Source: Microvirga sp. (GTDB lineage Bacteria > Pseudomonadota > Alphaproteobacteria > Rhizobiales > Beijerinckiaceae). From it: 60,278 nt of DNA. The DNA is taken from assembly GCA_031181145.1 (NCBI GenBank), contig JAPSLB010000030.1:1-60278 (forward strand). Reading direction: 5' to 3'. The translations under genes and the position numbers were made by a program. The notes under the pieces were generated by a model that made no database searches, was not told the DNA's origin, and saw nothing but the letters and a program-made list of their open reading frames with translations. Shown in pieces: positions 43,801 to 52,244 of the stretch (its first letter is position 1; each line of letters begins with the position of its first letter).

Positions 43801-44337
43801 GAAGGCGACGGCGAAGCCCGCGAGGACGAGGGCGACGACGAGCGCGAGATCGCCGATGAAGGGCAGATTCGGCGGCGGCATGCCGTCGGCCTTCGTGATG
43901 AACACGTCGAGGGAGGCGGAGACCGCCTTCAGCTGAAGCGCGATGTAGGGGATGGAGCCTACGAGCGCGATCAGGCTGACGATGGCGGCCACACGTTCAC
44001 TTTTGCCGTAGCGGGCGGCAACGAAGTCGGCGATCGAGGAGATGTTCTGAGTCTTGGCGATTTGGATGACCCGCTGGACGAGGACGTGTCCCAGGGTGAT
44101 CACGAGGATCGGACCGATATAGATCGCAAGGAAATCGAGACCTGAGCGGCTGGCGAGCCCCACGGAACCGAAGAAGGTCCAGGAGGTGCAGTAAACGGCC
44201 AGAGCCAGCGCGGAGATGGTGGAACGCCATGGCCCCTGAACGAAACGCCTGCCCGCATTGTCGCCCCAATAGGCGACGGTGAACAGGAAGCAGAGATAGA
44301 CAAGTGCCGATAAGACAACCGCCCAGGTGGCAACCAT
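40828..44337 (-). CDS. Hybrid sensor histidine kinase with sodium/solute symporter domain
   Basis: This 1169-residue inner-membrane sensor begins with an SSF-type transporter domain (about 1-500, some 12-13 helices, including YIGPILVITLGHVLVQRVIQ and ALPLADQAGTIAVLTFLGGF). A PAS domain (about 650-760; LNYAKQGITVIDRDLRLLAW) and a coiled coil lead to the kinase: phospho-accepting His814 in AASHDILQPLNAA, N-box NLISNAIKYTPTG, G1 DTGLGIP and G2 GLGLGLSIV. A receiver domain ends it, with Asp1097 in IIADYHLDD. This is the CbrA-like architecture in which a transporter module senses or moves a nutrient. No cognate regulator gene is adjacent; the NarL-type one at 17 kb is too far to link. Confidence 0.92.
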   Translation of the reverse strand: MVATWAVVLSALVYLCFLFTVAYWGDNAGRRFVQGPWRSTISALALAVYCTSWTFFGSVGLASRSGLDFLAIYIGPILVITLGHVLVQRVIQIAKTQNISSIADFVAARYGKSERVAAIVSLIALVGSIPYIALQLKAVSASLDVFITKADGMPPPNLPFIGDLALVVALVLAGFAVAFGTRHPDATEHQDGLIMAISVESIVKLVAFLVVGGYVTFVMFDGYAGITERLISLGTTDSLIQRTSGFGSYITLILLSSCATLLLPRQFHVTVVENHSIRDLKRAAWMFPLYLILINLFVIPIALAGIATFPSDGIDRDMTVLALPLADQAGTIAVLTFLGGFSAATAMVIVDSIAVAVMISNHLVMPVVLRRRAFAGVDPGNFVIAVRRISIVIVILLGYVYYRASGEAALAAIGLLSFAAIAQVAPAFLGGLIWSRGTALGASVGLIVGFLTWLYTLLLPSLVWDGVFWSDVVVSGPLGIEVLKPTALFGVDLPQLTHGVVWSLTLNILCYIGFSLWRPVTAMEQIQANVFVGEPHASATPSFRLFRASVTVEELRATVSRYLGEERTARSFEGFSHSRGQALEPRAEADIHLLRYAEHLLASAIGTASSRLALSLLLRRRTVSTEAALKLLDDASAAIQHSRDLLQHALNYAKQGITVIDRDLRLLAWNQAFIDLYDMPPNFVQVGIGMERIVRYNAARGSYGPGKIDEQVAARLHSFQHDVEPVRLKLYPSGKVIEIRSNLLPDGGHVTTYTDVTDAVLAEEESRRANETLEQRVRERTEELTRLNEALRSAKAEADEANISKTRFLAAASHDILQPLNAARLYATSLVERDREAGDASLAENIDASLDAVEEILTAILDISRLDTGAMKPQWSSFRMDELLRQLQREFDPIAKEKGLNLTFVPTSLTVRSDRRLLRRLLQNLISNAIKYTPTGRVLVGARRRGSHLVLEVWDTGLGIPPSKQRIVFREFQRLDQGAKAARGLGLGLSIVERIGRVLKHPISLKSEVGRGSVFRVEVPVVAALPETVAAPEPPKTMTTVLSGLRVLVIDNEPAILEGMRLLLTGWGCEIWTASDLETAHQVLRSHKALPEVIIADYHLDDTDGLELIKALRWKTQVNTPAVLVTADRTPAVRDAAAAMHVHVLNKPLKPAALRALLTQWRATRVAAE

Positions 44338-44794
44338 ATGCCCCGAACCCTTACAAGAAAGCTGAAACCAGCTTTACCTCCTGAAAGGGTGAAGCGCCAC
44401 CGGCAGGACAGCGCAGGCGATCCGGAAGCGGGTTCGAAACAGGGCGTTGATTTCCCCTCGGGGGAGTGCCGAGCGGGGCACAGCCTGAGGCCTTGGCGCT
44501 CACTCCCCACTCCCCACTCCTTCCCGCAAGGGGAGAAGGGCTCCAGGATTTATCCTCCACCGTCGCTCCTACCCACCGTCATCACCGCCTTGGGTCGGCG
44601 AAACCCATGCCGTAACGTGCGGAGCTCTTCCACACGGGATGGCTGGAGTACGCCCGGCACAAGGAAAAGGGCCTGCTCATCGAGAGGCATGGCTATCCAT
44701 CTCACTCTCAGAGCGTGAATTGATATTCCGGTGATGGGATTATCGCTCCCTGAGGATGAGGTTAGAAAGGATAATCATGTTTCAGGAGATCCTC
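44338..44794. other. Intergenic stretch with repeat fragments and a coding remnant
   Basis: The 457-base gap before the DoxX gene shows no complete gene. At 44501-44530 there is a CTCCCCACTCC / GGGGAGAAGG repeat of a common intergenic type; at 44580 a TCATCACCG fragment recalls the start of copies A and B. From 44620 to 44721 a frame reads HTGWLEYARHKEKGLLIERH and ends in a stop with no start codon, which looks like the tail of a decayed gene. Confidence 0.4.
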
Positions 44795-45229
44795 ATGATC
44801 GATACCCGTACCGCCCCTTTCGCCGCGCTGATCCTGCGCGTTTCCCTAGGTATTCTCTTCCTGGCTCACGCCGGCCTGAAGATCGTCGTCTTCACCCCGG
44901 CCGGAACGGCCCAGTTTTTCGGGAGCCTCGGCCTGCCGGGCTTTCTCGCCTATGTGGTGATCGTCGCTGAGGTCGCCGGCGGCCTCGCCCTGATCGTGGG
45001 CTTCCATGCCCGATGGGCCGCGCTCGCCCTGATCCCGATCCTGATCGGCGCCATCGTGACGGTCCACGGTCCGGCCGGGTTCTTCTTCTCCAACCCGAAT
45101 GGCGGTTGGGAATTCCTGGCCTTCTGGATCCTGGCGCTCGTGACCCAGGCGCTGTTGGGCGAGGGAGCCTATGCAATCAGGTCCGGATCGGCAAAGGCTA
45201 CCCCGGCGTTGTCCATGCACTCCGCTTGA
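44795..45229 (+). CDS. DoxX family membrane protein
   Basis: The 144-residue protein has four hydrophobic helices: ALILRVSLGILFLAHAGLKI, FLAYVVIVAEVAGGLALIVG, WAALALIPILIGAIVTVH and EFLAFWILALVTQALLG. This is the DoxX pattern, often linked to quinone-coupled or redox functions in the inner membrane. Two starts are well supported: ATG 44795 with AGGAG and ATG 44777 with AAAGGA. The VOC gene follows after 4 bases, so the two are probably coexpressed. The partner substrate is unknown. Confidence 0.88.
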   Translation: MIDTRTAPFAALILRVSLGILFLAHAGLKIVVFTPAGTAQFFGSLGLPGFLAYVVIVAEVAGGLALIVGFHARWAALALIPILIGAIVTVHGPAGFFFSNPNGGWEFLAFWILALVTQALLGEGAYAIRSGSAKATPALSMHSA

Positions 45230-45233
45230 GGGC

Positions 45234-45767
45234 ATGACCATGATCAACCCCATCTCCCACGAGGCCGCCGGAAATCCCGCAACCCGTCCCATCGATCCGG
45301 GCGTCCGGATCGGCCACGTCCACCTGAAGGTGGCGGATCTCGAGCGCTCCCTCGCCTTTTACTGCGGGGTGCTCGGCTTCGCGCTGATGCAGCGCTACGG
45401 CAGCCAAGCCGCCTTCATTTCGGCGGGGGGGTATCACCATCATATCGGCCTGAATACCTGGGAGAGCAAAGGAGGCTCGCCGCCGCCCCCCGGGACCACG
45501 GGGCTCTATCACGTCGCGATCCTCTACCCCACGCGGGCGGCTCTGGCGGACGCTCTCCATCGACTGATCGAGGCGGGAATTCCCCTCCAGGGCGCAAGCG
45601 ACCATGGGGTGAGCGAGGCCCTCTATCTGAGCGATCCGGACGGGAACGGCCTGGAGCTCTATGTGGATCGCCCCGAGGATCAATGGCCCCGGACGCCGGC
45701 AGGCGAGCTGCAGATGGTCACCCGCCGCCTGGATCTTCAAAACCTCCTCACTGTCCGGGAACCTTGA
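45234..45767 (+). CDS. VOC (glyoxalase/dioxygenase) family protein
   Basis: The 177-residue metalloprotein has two beta-alpha-beta-beta-beta modules: VRIGHVHLKVADLERSLAFY with GVLGFALMQRY and GYHHHIGLNTW, then GLYHVAILYPTRAALADALH with SEALYLSDPDGNGLELYVDR. These are the catechol-2,3-dioxygenase-like modules with His and Glu metal ligands. A dioxygenase, isomerase or resistance role is possible. ATG 45234 is the first Met that does not overlap the DoxX gene, and the 4-base gap implies an operon. Confidence 0.87.
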   Translation: MTMINPISHEAAGNPATRPIDPGVRIGHVHLKVADLERSLAFYCGVLGFALMQRYGSQAAFISAGGYHHHIGLNTWESKGGSPPPPGTTGLYHVAILYPTRAALADALHRLIEAGIPLQGASDHGVSEALYLSDPDGNGLELYVDRPEDQWPRTPAGELQMVTRRLDLQNLLTVREP

Positions 45768-45827
45768 CGAGCTTCACCTGACCGGACACTTCTTAGCTTG
45801 GCAGGCAAGTTCTAGGGGGATCCGGCT

Positions 45828-46262
45828 ATGTGGAACGAGTTCAAGCAGTTCGCCTTGCGCGGCAATGTGGTCGATCTCGCCATTGGCATCATCATCGGCG
45901 CCGCATTCAGCAAGATCGTCGATTCCCTTGTCGGCGACATCTTCATGCCCATCATCGGGGCCGTCACGGGCGGCCTCGACTTTTCGAACTACTTCACGCC
46001 TCTCGCCGACACCGTCACGGCGACGGCCTTGAACGAGGCCAAGAACCAGGGCGCCGTGCTCGCCTGGGGCAACTTCATTACGGTTGCCATCAACTTCCTC
46101 ATCATCGCATGGATTCTGTTCCTGCTCGTCAAAGGCATGAACCGCCTGCGTCGCGCGGAGGATGCCAAGACCGGCACGGCTGAGAAGCCGCCGGAAATTC
46201 CGGCCGATGTGAAGCTGCTCACCGAAATCCGAGATCTGATGAAAACCGGCCGCACCCTGTGA
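45828..46262 (+). CDS. mscL: Large-conductance mechanosensitive channel MscL
   Basis: This 144-residue inner-membrane channel opens under membrane tension to release solutes in osmotic downshock. The N-terminal amphipathic helix [20 protein letters not shown] leads into TM1 ([20 protein letters not shown] with the glycine-rich pore), a periplasmic loop, TM2 ([20 protein letters not shown]) and a C-terminal helix ending [15 protein letters not shown]. The length is normal for the family. It stands alone between the VOC and aminotransferase genes with AGGGGGATCCGGCT before the ATG. Confidence 0.97.
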   Translation: MWNEFKQFALRGNVVDLAIGIIIGAAFSKIVDSLVGDIFMPIIGAVTGGLDFSNYFTPLADTVTATALNEAKNQGAVLAWGNFITVAINFLIIAWILFLLVKGMNRLRRAEDAKTGTAEKPPEIPADVKLLTEIRDLMKTGRTL

Positions 46263-46379
46263 TCCATCACAGGTTTCAATGGCATTCTTTGCTTGTTGTC
46301 ATGGATGCTCTTTGAAGGCTTGCCTTCGGCGGGTAGACGGGCCATCCCTGTTCACCCGTTTGGCAAGGAATGGCCTCAG

Positions 46380-47582
46380 ATGAACGCATCCGTCTCGGTT
46401 CCCTCGACCTTCAACCTGCGGCCGGAAGCCCAGCAGGCTCCCACCAGCGGCATTGTGGATGTGTTCTCGTACGGGCGAGGGCGTCCCGGCATCATCCCGC
46501 TTTGGGTGGGCGAGGGCGATCTGGCGACGCCGCCCTTCATCTGCGACGCGGCGGCGCGCTCATTGAAGGACGGCGAAACCTTCTACACCTACCAGCGTGG
46601 CATCCCTGAGCTGCGCCAGGCCATCGCGGGTTATCACGAGAAGGTCTACCGCAAAGCGTTCGATCCGGAGCGCTTCTTCGTGACGTCGGGCGGCATGCCT
46701 GCCATGCAGATCGCGTTCCGTATGGTGTGCGGCACCGGAGACGAGGTGCTGATTCCGACACCTGCCTGGCCGAACTTCGCGGGCGCCATCACGGTTGCGG
46801 GCGCGCGTCCCGTCCCCGTTCCCATGACGATCGACGCCCGGGGCTGGCATCTCGATTTCGAGCGGCTGGAGCAGGCCATCACGCCGCGTACCCGCGTCGT
46901 CGTTCTGAACTCCCCCTCCAACCCCACCGGATGGACGGCGAGCCACGGCGATCTGCGCGCCGTGCTCGACATGGCGCGCCGCCACGGATTGTGGATCGTG
47001 GCCGACGAGATCTATGGCCGTTTCATCCACGACCCAGCGCTGGCTCTCGACAGTCGCGCGCCGTCCTTCCGCGATGTCATGGCGCCGGAGGACCGCATCC
47101 TGTTCGTGCAGACCTTCTCGAAGAACTGGGCGATGACGGGATGGCGGCTCGGCTGGCTCGAAGCGTCGCCCGCGCTGGGGCAGGTGATCGAGAACCTCGT
47201 TCAGTACCAGACCTCCGGTACGCCCACCTTCATCCAGCGCGCCGGCGTCGCCGCCATCGAGCAGGGCGAGGACTTCCTCGAAGATCAGATCGCACGCGCC
47301 AAGCGCGGTCGTGACATCGTCGGGCGGCTTGCGGCGACAGGCCTCGTGGAGCTGCCGCCGCCGAGCGGCGCGTTCTATGCCTTCCTGAAGATCAAGGGGG
47401 CAACCAACTCCAAGGACATCTCCTTCCGTCTGATCGATGAGGCGAATGTGGGCCTTGCTCCTGGAAACGCCTTCGGCGATGCGGGCGAGGGATACCTGCG
47501 CCTCTGCTACCTTCGTAAGGCGGAGGACCTGGAGGAAGCGGTGGAGCGCATCGGCGCGGCTCTGCCGAGGCTCGTTGCGTAG
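46380..47582 (+). CDS. Class I/II pyridoxal-phosphate aminotransferase
   Basis: The 400-residue enzyme transfers amino groups using PLP. It shows the N-terminal FNLRPEAQQAPTSGIVDVFS, VTSGGMPAMQIAFRMVCGTG, the VVLNSPSNPTGWTASHGDLR and IVADEIYGRF motifs, and the Schiff-base lysine in FVQTFSKNWAMTGWRLGWLE. The arginine near the end (LRLCYLRKAEDLEE) binds the substrate carboxylate. It resembles aspartate/aromatic aminotransferases of fold type I. Start at MNASVSV is preferred over an upstream ATG at 46293 because the earlier 29 codons look non-coding. The substrate is not determined. Confidence 0.92.
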   Translation: MNASVSVPSTFNLRPEAQQAPTSGIVDVFSYGRGRPGIIPLWVGEGDLATPPFICDAAARSLKDGETFYTYQRGIPELRQAIAGYHEKVYRKAFDPERFFVTSGGMPAMQIAFRMVCGTGDEVLIPTPAWPNFAGAITVAGARPVPVPMTIDARGWHLDFERLEQAITPRTRVVVLNSPSNPTGWTASHGDLRAVLDMARRHGLWIVADEIYGRFIHDPALALDSRAPSFRDVMAPEDRILFVQTFSKNWAMTGWRLGWLEASPALGQVIENLVQYQTSGTPTFIQRAGVAAIEQGEDFLEDQIARAKRGRDIVGRLAATGLVELPPPSGAFYAFLKIKGATNSKDISFRLIDEANVGLAPGNAFGDAGEGYLRLCYLRKAEDLEEAVERIGAALPRLVA

Positions 47583-47702
47583 AAGGCATGGGTTCGCCGC
47601 GTCCGGCAATGCATACCCCGTCCGCGAATCTGGCGATTGACCGGAACGCTGGAGGAGCCCATTGAGCGGACGGGCCTTTCAAGGCTTTCGTCCGCTCCCG
47701 AC

Positions 47703-48737
47703 ATGCCTCTCATTCTCGCTCACATCGCTCAGATCCTGATCGCCGGTCTCGGCGGACTTGCCTTTTACTGGCTCGGCATTCCGGCCGCATGGCTGTCGGG
47801 CGCCGCCATCGCGGCGACCCTGTGGGGCCTGTCGGGATATTCTGTTCCCATGCCGCGGGCGCTCGCCGATACGGCGATGCTCATCTCGGGGGGCGCCATG
47901 GGAGCCGGGGTCACCCCAGCCGCGATCGACGCCATGGGACGCTATCCTGGAAGTCTCGTGCTGCTCGTTGTGGGCGTAGCGGCGATCTCGTTGACGTCCA
48001 CGCTGTGGCTGACGCGTATCTCAGGCTGGCGCACGGCCGACGCGGTGCTGGCCTCCGTGCCCGGCGCTCTCTCGACTGTGCTCGCCGTTGCCGCAGATCG
48101 CAAGGCGGATGTGCCTTCCGTCGCGATCGCGCAGAACTTTCGTCTCTTCGTTCTGATCGCGCTTCTGCCGAGCGTCGTCGTGACGATCGGGGGAGGGGGC
48201 AACACCAACGCCCTGATCGGCCAGGGCATGCCCATCGCAAGCCCGGGCGGTTTGGCGATCGTCCTGCTGGGTGGGCTTGGACTGGGCCTTGTCTTCAAGA
48301 GGCTCAAGGTTGCGGCGCCCGTTCTCCTGGGCGCGACGATCGTCAGTTCGGTCAGCCACGGCACCGAACTCGTCACCGGCGTCATCCCGCCGGTGATCGC
48401 GACCGGCGGCCTCGTGCTGATCGGCCTCTTCATCGCGGAGCGTTTCCGCAACATTCAGCGCTCCACCTTGAGGCGCGCCATCGTCGCGGCGGCGGGCTCG
48501 TTCTCGGTCGGCATGGCCACTGCCGTGGTGTTTTCCGCCCTGGCGGCCTGGGTTGCAGGCGTTAGCTTTGCCAACAGCCTCGTGGCCTTCGCGCCCGGCG
48601 GCTTGGAAGCCATGACGGTGCTTGCGCTTATTCTCGGCCTCGATCCGCTTTATGTCGGCATCCATCACCTCGTCCGCTTTCTCGGAATCGGCTTGGTTCT
48701 GCCGTTCCTGATCGGCTGGATGCAGAGGCGGCCATGA
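47703..48737 (+). CDS. AbrB-type membrane protein (AmoA/Gneg_AbrB_dup family)
   Basis: The 344-residue protein has about ten membrane helices with two related halves: ILIAGLGGLAFYWLGIPAAW near the start and FNISLV-type repeats replaced here by AVVFSALAAWVAGVSFANSL in the second half. VPGALSTVLAVAADRKAD and AFAPGGLEAMTVLALILGLD are the family's conserved duplicated segments. The family is often called AbrB or ammonia monooxygenase-like, but it is a transporter-like membrane protein and not a DNA-binding AbrB. A TTG start at 47637 would add 22 residues; ATG 47703 gives the usual short N-terminus. The substrate is unknown. Confidence 0.85.
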   Translation: MPLILAHIAQILIAGLGGLAFYWLGIPAAWLSGAAIAATLWGLSGYSVPMPRALADTAMLISGGAMGAGVTPAAIDAMGRYPGSLVLLVVGVAAISLTSTLWLTRISGWRTADAVLASVPGALSTVLAVAADRKADVPSVAIAQNFRLFVLIALLPSVVVTIGGGGNTNALIGQGMPIASPGGLAIVLLGGLGLGLVFKRLKVAAPVLLGATIVSSVSHGTELVTGVIPPVIATGGLVLIGLFIAERFRNIQRSTLRRAIVAAAGSFSVGMATAVVFSALAAWVAGVSFANSLVAFAPGGLEAMTVLALILGLDPLYVGIHHLVRFLGIGLVLPFLIGWMQRRP

Positions 48738-48769
48738 TCCACCGCGTTCCTGACGACGCCGTCTGAGCC

Positions 48770-49642
48770 TTACGGCTTCTCGTTCCGGAGCCGCTCGACC
48801 GCCTCCATTCGCGGCTTCGCGGTCTCCCACAAGCGCTTCGTCACCGCGGCCACGAGGGCTTCGGTGATCAGCAGCAGACCGGCGGAGGAATCCCAGTTCG
48901 AGGGGGCTACGATATGCGCCGGCAGAACATGACGGGCCACGCGTGCGATCGGCGAGAGCCAGGGATCCGTCAGCAGGACGACCGTTGCGCCCTGCTTGGC
49001 CGCCGTTTCGCACAGGGCGGTCACATCCTCCTGGTAGCGGCGGATGTCGAAGGCGACGATCACGTCCTTCCTACCGATCTCGATCATCCGGTCGCGCCAG
49101 AGCGCAGGCTGGCCTTCGATGTAGTCCACATGGCTGCGCACGATGCGAAGATGGCTTTCCGCATAGCGCGCCAACGCCCCGGTGAAACGGCCGCCGGTGA
49201 AGTGGACGGGGCGGCGCTGATCGCTCAGGAGTTCCACGACGGCGTCGAACTCGGCGGGGGCGATGTTCTCCACGGTCGCCCGCAGATTGCCGATCACGGA
49301 TTCGGCGAAGGCGGCCAGCGCCGGAGCGCCGTGGCTCCTGTCCGAGGGGCTGGCTTTGGCGAGCGGCGAGAGGAGCTGCGCCTCCAGTTCCTCGCGGAGG
49401 TGCCTCTGGAACTCCGGGAAGCCGCCGAAGCCCAGCCGGGTCACGAAGCGCAGGACCGACGGTGCCGAAATGCCCGCGCGCGAGGCGAACTCCGCCACCG
49501 TGTCGAGACCGGCGAAAGGATAGTGGCTGAGCAGCATATGCGCCGCCCGCTTCTCGCTCGGGGTGAAGGAATCCATCTCGAGGCGAATGCGCTCGGCAAG
49601 GCTCGGCGGGTCGATCGGAGGAACGTTGCTGTCGCTTTTCAT
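48770..49642 (-). CDS. RpiR/MurR family regulator
   Basis: The 290-residue regulator has an N-terminal HTH_6 domain (about 15-95: RIRLEMDSFTPSEKRAAHML and VAEFASRAGISAPSVLRFVT) and a C-terminal SIS domain (about 130-265) that usually binds a phosphosugar or related ligand (VHFTGGRFTGALARYAESHL, DVIVAFDIRRYQEDVTALCE). It is divergent from the amidohydrolase, permease and glutamine-synthetase-like genes and probably controls them. The 136-base gap between the two starts contains repeats that may be its operator. Confidence 0.9.
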   Translation of the reverse strand: MKSDSNVPPIDPPSLAERIRLEMDSFTPSEKRAAHMLLSHYPFAGLDTVAEFASRAGISAPSVLRFVTRLGFGGFPEFQRHLREELEAQLLSPLAKASPSDRSHGAPALAAFAESVIGNLRATVENIAPAEFDAVVELLSDQRRPVHFTGGRFTGALARYAESHLRIVRSHVDYIEGQPALWRDRMIEIGRKDVIVAFDIRRYQEDVTALCETAAKQGATVVLLTDPWLSPIARVARHVLPAHIVAPSNWDSSAGLLLITEALVAAVTKRLWETAKPRMEAVERLRNEKP

Positions 49643-49684
49643 GATGGATTGTTACGGTTCCCTCCTTGACGAGCTTCAAAAGCT

Positions 49685-49730
49685 GTACCAAAAATTTCAG
49701 GTAAGCAAAACCTGTAAGAAACGTACCAAA
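49685..49730. promoter_or_regulatory. Candidate RpiR operator region
   Basis: Within the divergent gap, GTACCAAA occurs twice as a direct repeat (49685-49692 and 49723-49730). Between them CAGGT (49698-49702) and ACCTG (49710-49714) form an inverted repeat. The arrangement suggests binding sites for the RpiR regulator, unconfirmed. Confidence 0.35.
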
Positions 49731-49778
49731 CGTCACAATGGGGACACCGGCCTGCCTCGGCAGGCAAGGGAGCGCCGC

Positions 49779-50582
49779 ATGATACATGCGAGTCGGATGG
49801 TCGCCGGTCAGGAGAAGTCTGGCCAGAGCTCTTCCGCCCAGGCGGCAGAGCCGGTCGCCCTCGTGGACAACCCCCAGGGGCGCTCGCCCATCCTCCTGAT
49901 CTGCGAGCACGCCTCCAGCTGCATTCCGAGGCGCTACGGCACTCTCGGCCTCGGCCGCGAACAGCTCGAGAGTCACATCGCCTGGGATCCCGGCGCGCTT
50001 GGGGTGGCCAAGGGATTGTCCGAGCTTCTCGATGCGCCGTTGATCCATGCGGGGATCTCGAGGCTGGTGCTCGACCTCAACCGCGATCCTTCCGCTCCCG
50101 ATTCCGTCTGGACCCTGAGCGAGCGTACGGCCATTCCCGGAAACCAGAATCTCGACCCGGCCGAGCGCGCCTATCGCGTTCGAGAGGTCTACGAGGTGTT
50201 TCACGGAATGGTCGACCGCTTCATCGAGCCTCGCGCGAAGGCGGGGCAGACGCGCTGTGTGGTCACCATCCATTCGTTCACGCCGGTTTACCGCGATGTG
50301 CCGCGTCCCTGGCATGTCGGCCTCATCTACGATCGCGACGAACGCCTTGCACGCAAAGTCGAGGCCGGGTTGAGCCGGGACTCGGCGCTCGTCGTGGGCA
50401 TGAACCAACCCTATTCGCCAGCGGACCGGGTATTCCACACCCTCGAGCGCCATGCCGAGAGGCGCGGGCTTGCGCCGCTGATGATCGAAATCCGCAATGA
50501 TCTGATCCGCACGGAAGACGGACAGGCGTCGTGGGCTCACCGTCTCGCGCCGCTTTTGAGGGAGGGGGCGCGGACGCTGTAA
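49779..50582 (+). CDS. N-formylglutamate amidohydrolase family protein
   Basis: The 267-residue hydrolase shows the family's ILLICEHASSCIP, the helical SHIAWDPGALGVAKGLSELL, HAGISRLVLDLNRDP, VVTIHSFTPVY and LMIEIRNDLIRT segments, a zinc peptidase-like fold with His and Glu metal ligands. Members cleave N-formylglutamate in histidine degradation, but this operon has no histidine-degradation gene. Next to a glutamine-synthetase-like ligase, cleavage of another glutamate amide, such as a gamma-glutamyl intermediate, is an attractive inference. ATG 49779 follows AAGGGAG. Confidence 0.88.
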   Translation: MIHASRMVAGQEKSGQSSSAQAAEPVALVDNPQGRSPILLICEHASSCIPRRYGTLGLGREQLESHIAWDPGALGVAKGLSELLDAPLIHAGISRLVLDLNRDPSAPDSVWTLSERTAIPGNQNLDPAERAYRVREVYEVFHGMVDRFIEPRAKAGQTRCVVTIHSFTPVYRDVPRPWHVGLIYDRDERLARKVEAGLSRDSALVVGMNQPYSPADRVFHTLERHAERRGLAPLMIEIRNDLIRTEDGQASWAHRLAPLLREGARTL

Positions 50583-50646
50583 CGGACTGCCATGGCGCAT
50601 GAGGCGCCGTGGTTCGAGAGGCAGACTATTCGTGGAGGAAGAGTCG

Positions 50647-52182
50647 ATGTCAGTCGGACAAGGAAGTTCAGGGGTTCATGCCCCACCGGCCGGGGCACAG
50701 GGCGTCGCCGGCGTCACCTATACCACCGTGGACGAGAGCTATTTCGAGGCGCGGCGTCTCAAGCGCCATGCGCGCGTCTGGTCGCTCTGGGCGCTCGGCG
50801 TCGGCGCCGTGATCTCGGGCCATTACTCGGGATGGAACTTAGGCCTGGCCAACGGCTTCGGCTCCATGTTCTTCGCCACCATCATCATCGCCGTCATGTA
50901 TCTGGGGCTGACCTTCTCGATCGCCGAGATGTCGCCGGCCCTGCCGCATACGGGCGGGGCCTATTCCTTCGCGCGCACCTCCATGGGGCCGTGGGCGGGA
51001 TATGTCACGGGCATCGCCGAGAACATCGAGTTCGTGCTCACGCCTGCGGTGATCGTGTTCTTCATCAGCTCGTACCTGTCGGCGATCTTCGAGACGGCAC
51101 CGGCGTTCCAGCCCATCTATTGGATCCTGTGCTACGCCCTCTTCGTGGGCCTCAACGTCATCGGCGTCGAGCTGTCGTTCAAGGTCACGGTCGGCGTGAC
51201 ACTGGCGGCGTTGGCGGTGCTGGGCTTCTTCTATGTCTCGGTGTTGTTCTCAGGCCAGTTCGACTTCTCCCGCTGGGCGTTGAACATCGGTGCGGACGGC
51301 GCGGAATTGCCCGCGGGAGGCGGACCGTTCCTGCCCAACGGCGTTATCGGCATTCTGGCGTCGCTCCCCTTCGCAGTCTGGCTGTTCCTCGCCATCGAGC
51401 AACTGCCGCTCGCGGCGGAGGAGTCGCACGATCCGCAGCGCGACATGCCGAAAGGCATCATCGCCGGCATCCTGACGCTGATTGCTTCCGCCTTCCTCGT
51501 GCTGTTCCTCAACACGGGCATCGCGCCGGGTGCAGCGGGTCTGGGCAAGTCGGGCGAGCCGCTTCTCGACGGGTTCCGCACCCTGTTCGGGACGGATATC
51601 GCGAAGATCCTCGCGGCTATCGCGGTGATCGGCCTCATCGCATCCTTCCATACCATCATCTTCGCTTTCGGACGGCAGATCTATTCGCTCTCGCGGGCAG
51701 GCTATTTCCCGAGGCTGCTGTCGGTGACGCACGGTGAGCGCAAGACTCCTTACGTGGCCCTGATCACGGGTGCGGTGGCCGGTCTCGTGGTTATGGTGAT
51801 CATCTGGTTCTCGCTAGGTGCGGACGCAGGCGGAGCCTTGATCGGCGGCACGCTGCTCAATATGGCGGTGGCGGGCGCCATGCTGGCCTATTTCATGCAG
51901 GGCATGTCCTACATCGTCCTGAAGACGAGGTTCCCGGGTCTTCACCGGCCTTATTCGAGCCCCTTCGGCGTCGCGGGCGCGGTGACCTGCATGGTTATCG
52001 CAGCCGTGACGCTCGTGTTCCAGTTCACGGACGCAGCCTTCCGGACGGCCGTGATCGGCGTGGCGGTCTATTATGCGATCATGATGGCCTATTTCCTGCT
52101 GGTCGGCCGCCACAAGCTCATCCTCTCGCCGGAGGAGGAGTTCGCGCTCACCAAGGGCGAGGCCGAGTACAAGTCCTATTGA
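50647..52182 (+). CDS. APC-family amino acid/ethanolamine-type permease
   Basis: The 511-residue inner-membrane transporter has about 12 helices in the APC fold. The N-terminal VWSLWALGVGAVISGHYSGW is typical of the ethanolamine permease branch, followed by GLTFSIAEMSPALPHTGGAY, LPFAVWLFLAIEQLPLAAEE and AFGRQIYSLSRAGYFPRLLS. ATG 50647 has GGAGGAAGAG upstream. It lies between the amidohydrolase and the glutamine-synthetase-like gene, so it probably imports the amine or amino alcohol that the cluster breaks down. Confidence 0.9.
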   Translation: MSVGQGSSGVHAPPAGAQGVAGVTYTTVDESYFEARRLKRHARVWSLWALGVGAVISGHYSGWNLGLANGFGSMFFATIIIAVMYLGLTFSIAEMSPALPHTGGAYSFARTSMGPWAGYVTGIAENIEFVLTPAVIVFFISSYLSAIFETAPAFQPIYWILCYALFVGLNVIGVELSFKVTVGVTLAALAVLGFFYVSVLFSGQFDFSRWALNIGADGAELPAGGGPFLPNGVIGILASLPFAVWLFLAIEQLPLAAEESHDPQRDMPKGIIAGILTLIASAFLVLFLNTGIAPGAAGLGKSGEPLLDGFRTLFGTDIAKILAAIAVIGLIASFHTIIFAFGRQIYSLSRAGYFPRLLSVTHGERKTPYVALITGAVAGLVVMVIIWFSLGADAGGALIGGTLLNMAVAGAMLAYFMQGMSYIVLKTRFPGLHRPYSSPFGVAGAVTCMVIAAVTLVFQFTDAAFRTAVIGVAVYYAIMMAYFLLVGRHKLILSPEEEFALTKGEAEYKSY

Positions 52183-52244
52183 TCGCAGCCCGGGAGCGCG
52201 CATGATGTGCGCTCCCCTCATCCTTCTCGTTGGGGTTTTCGAGC

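Noticed and set aside
47703..48737. A DNA-binding transition-state regulator because of the AbrB name
   Set aside because: The sequence is a polytopic membrane protein with no DNA-binding domain.
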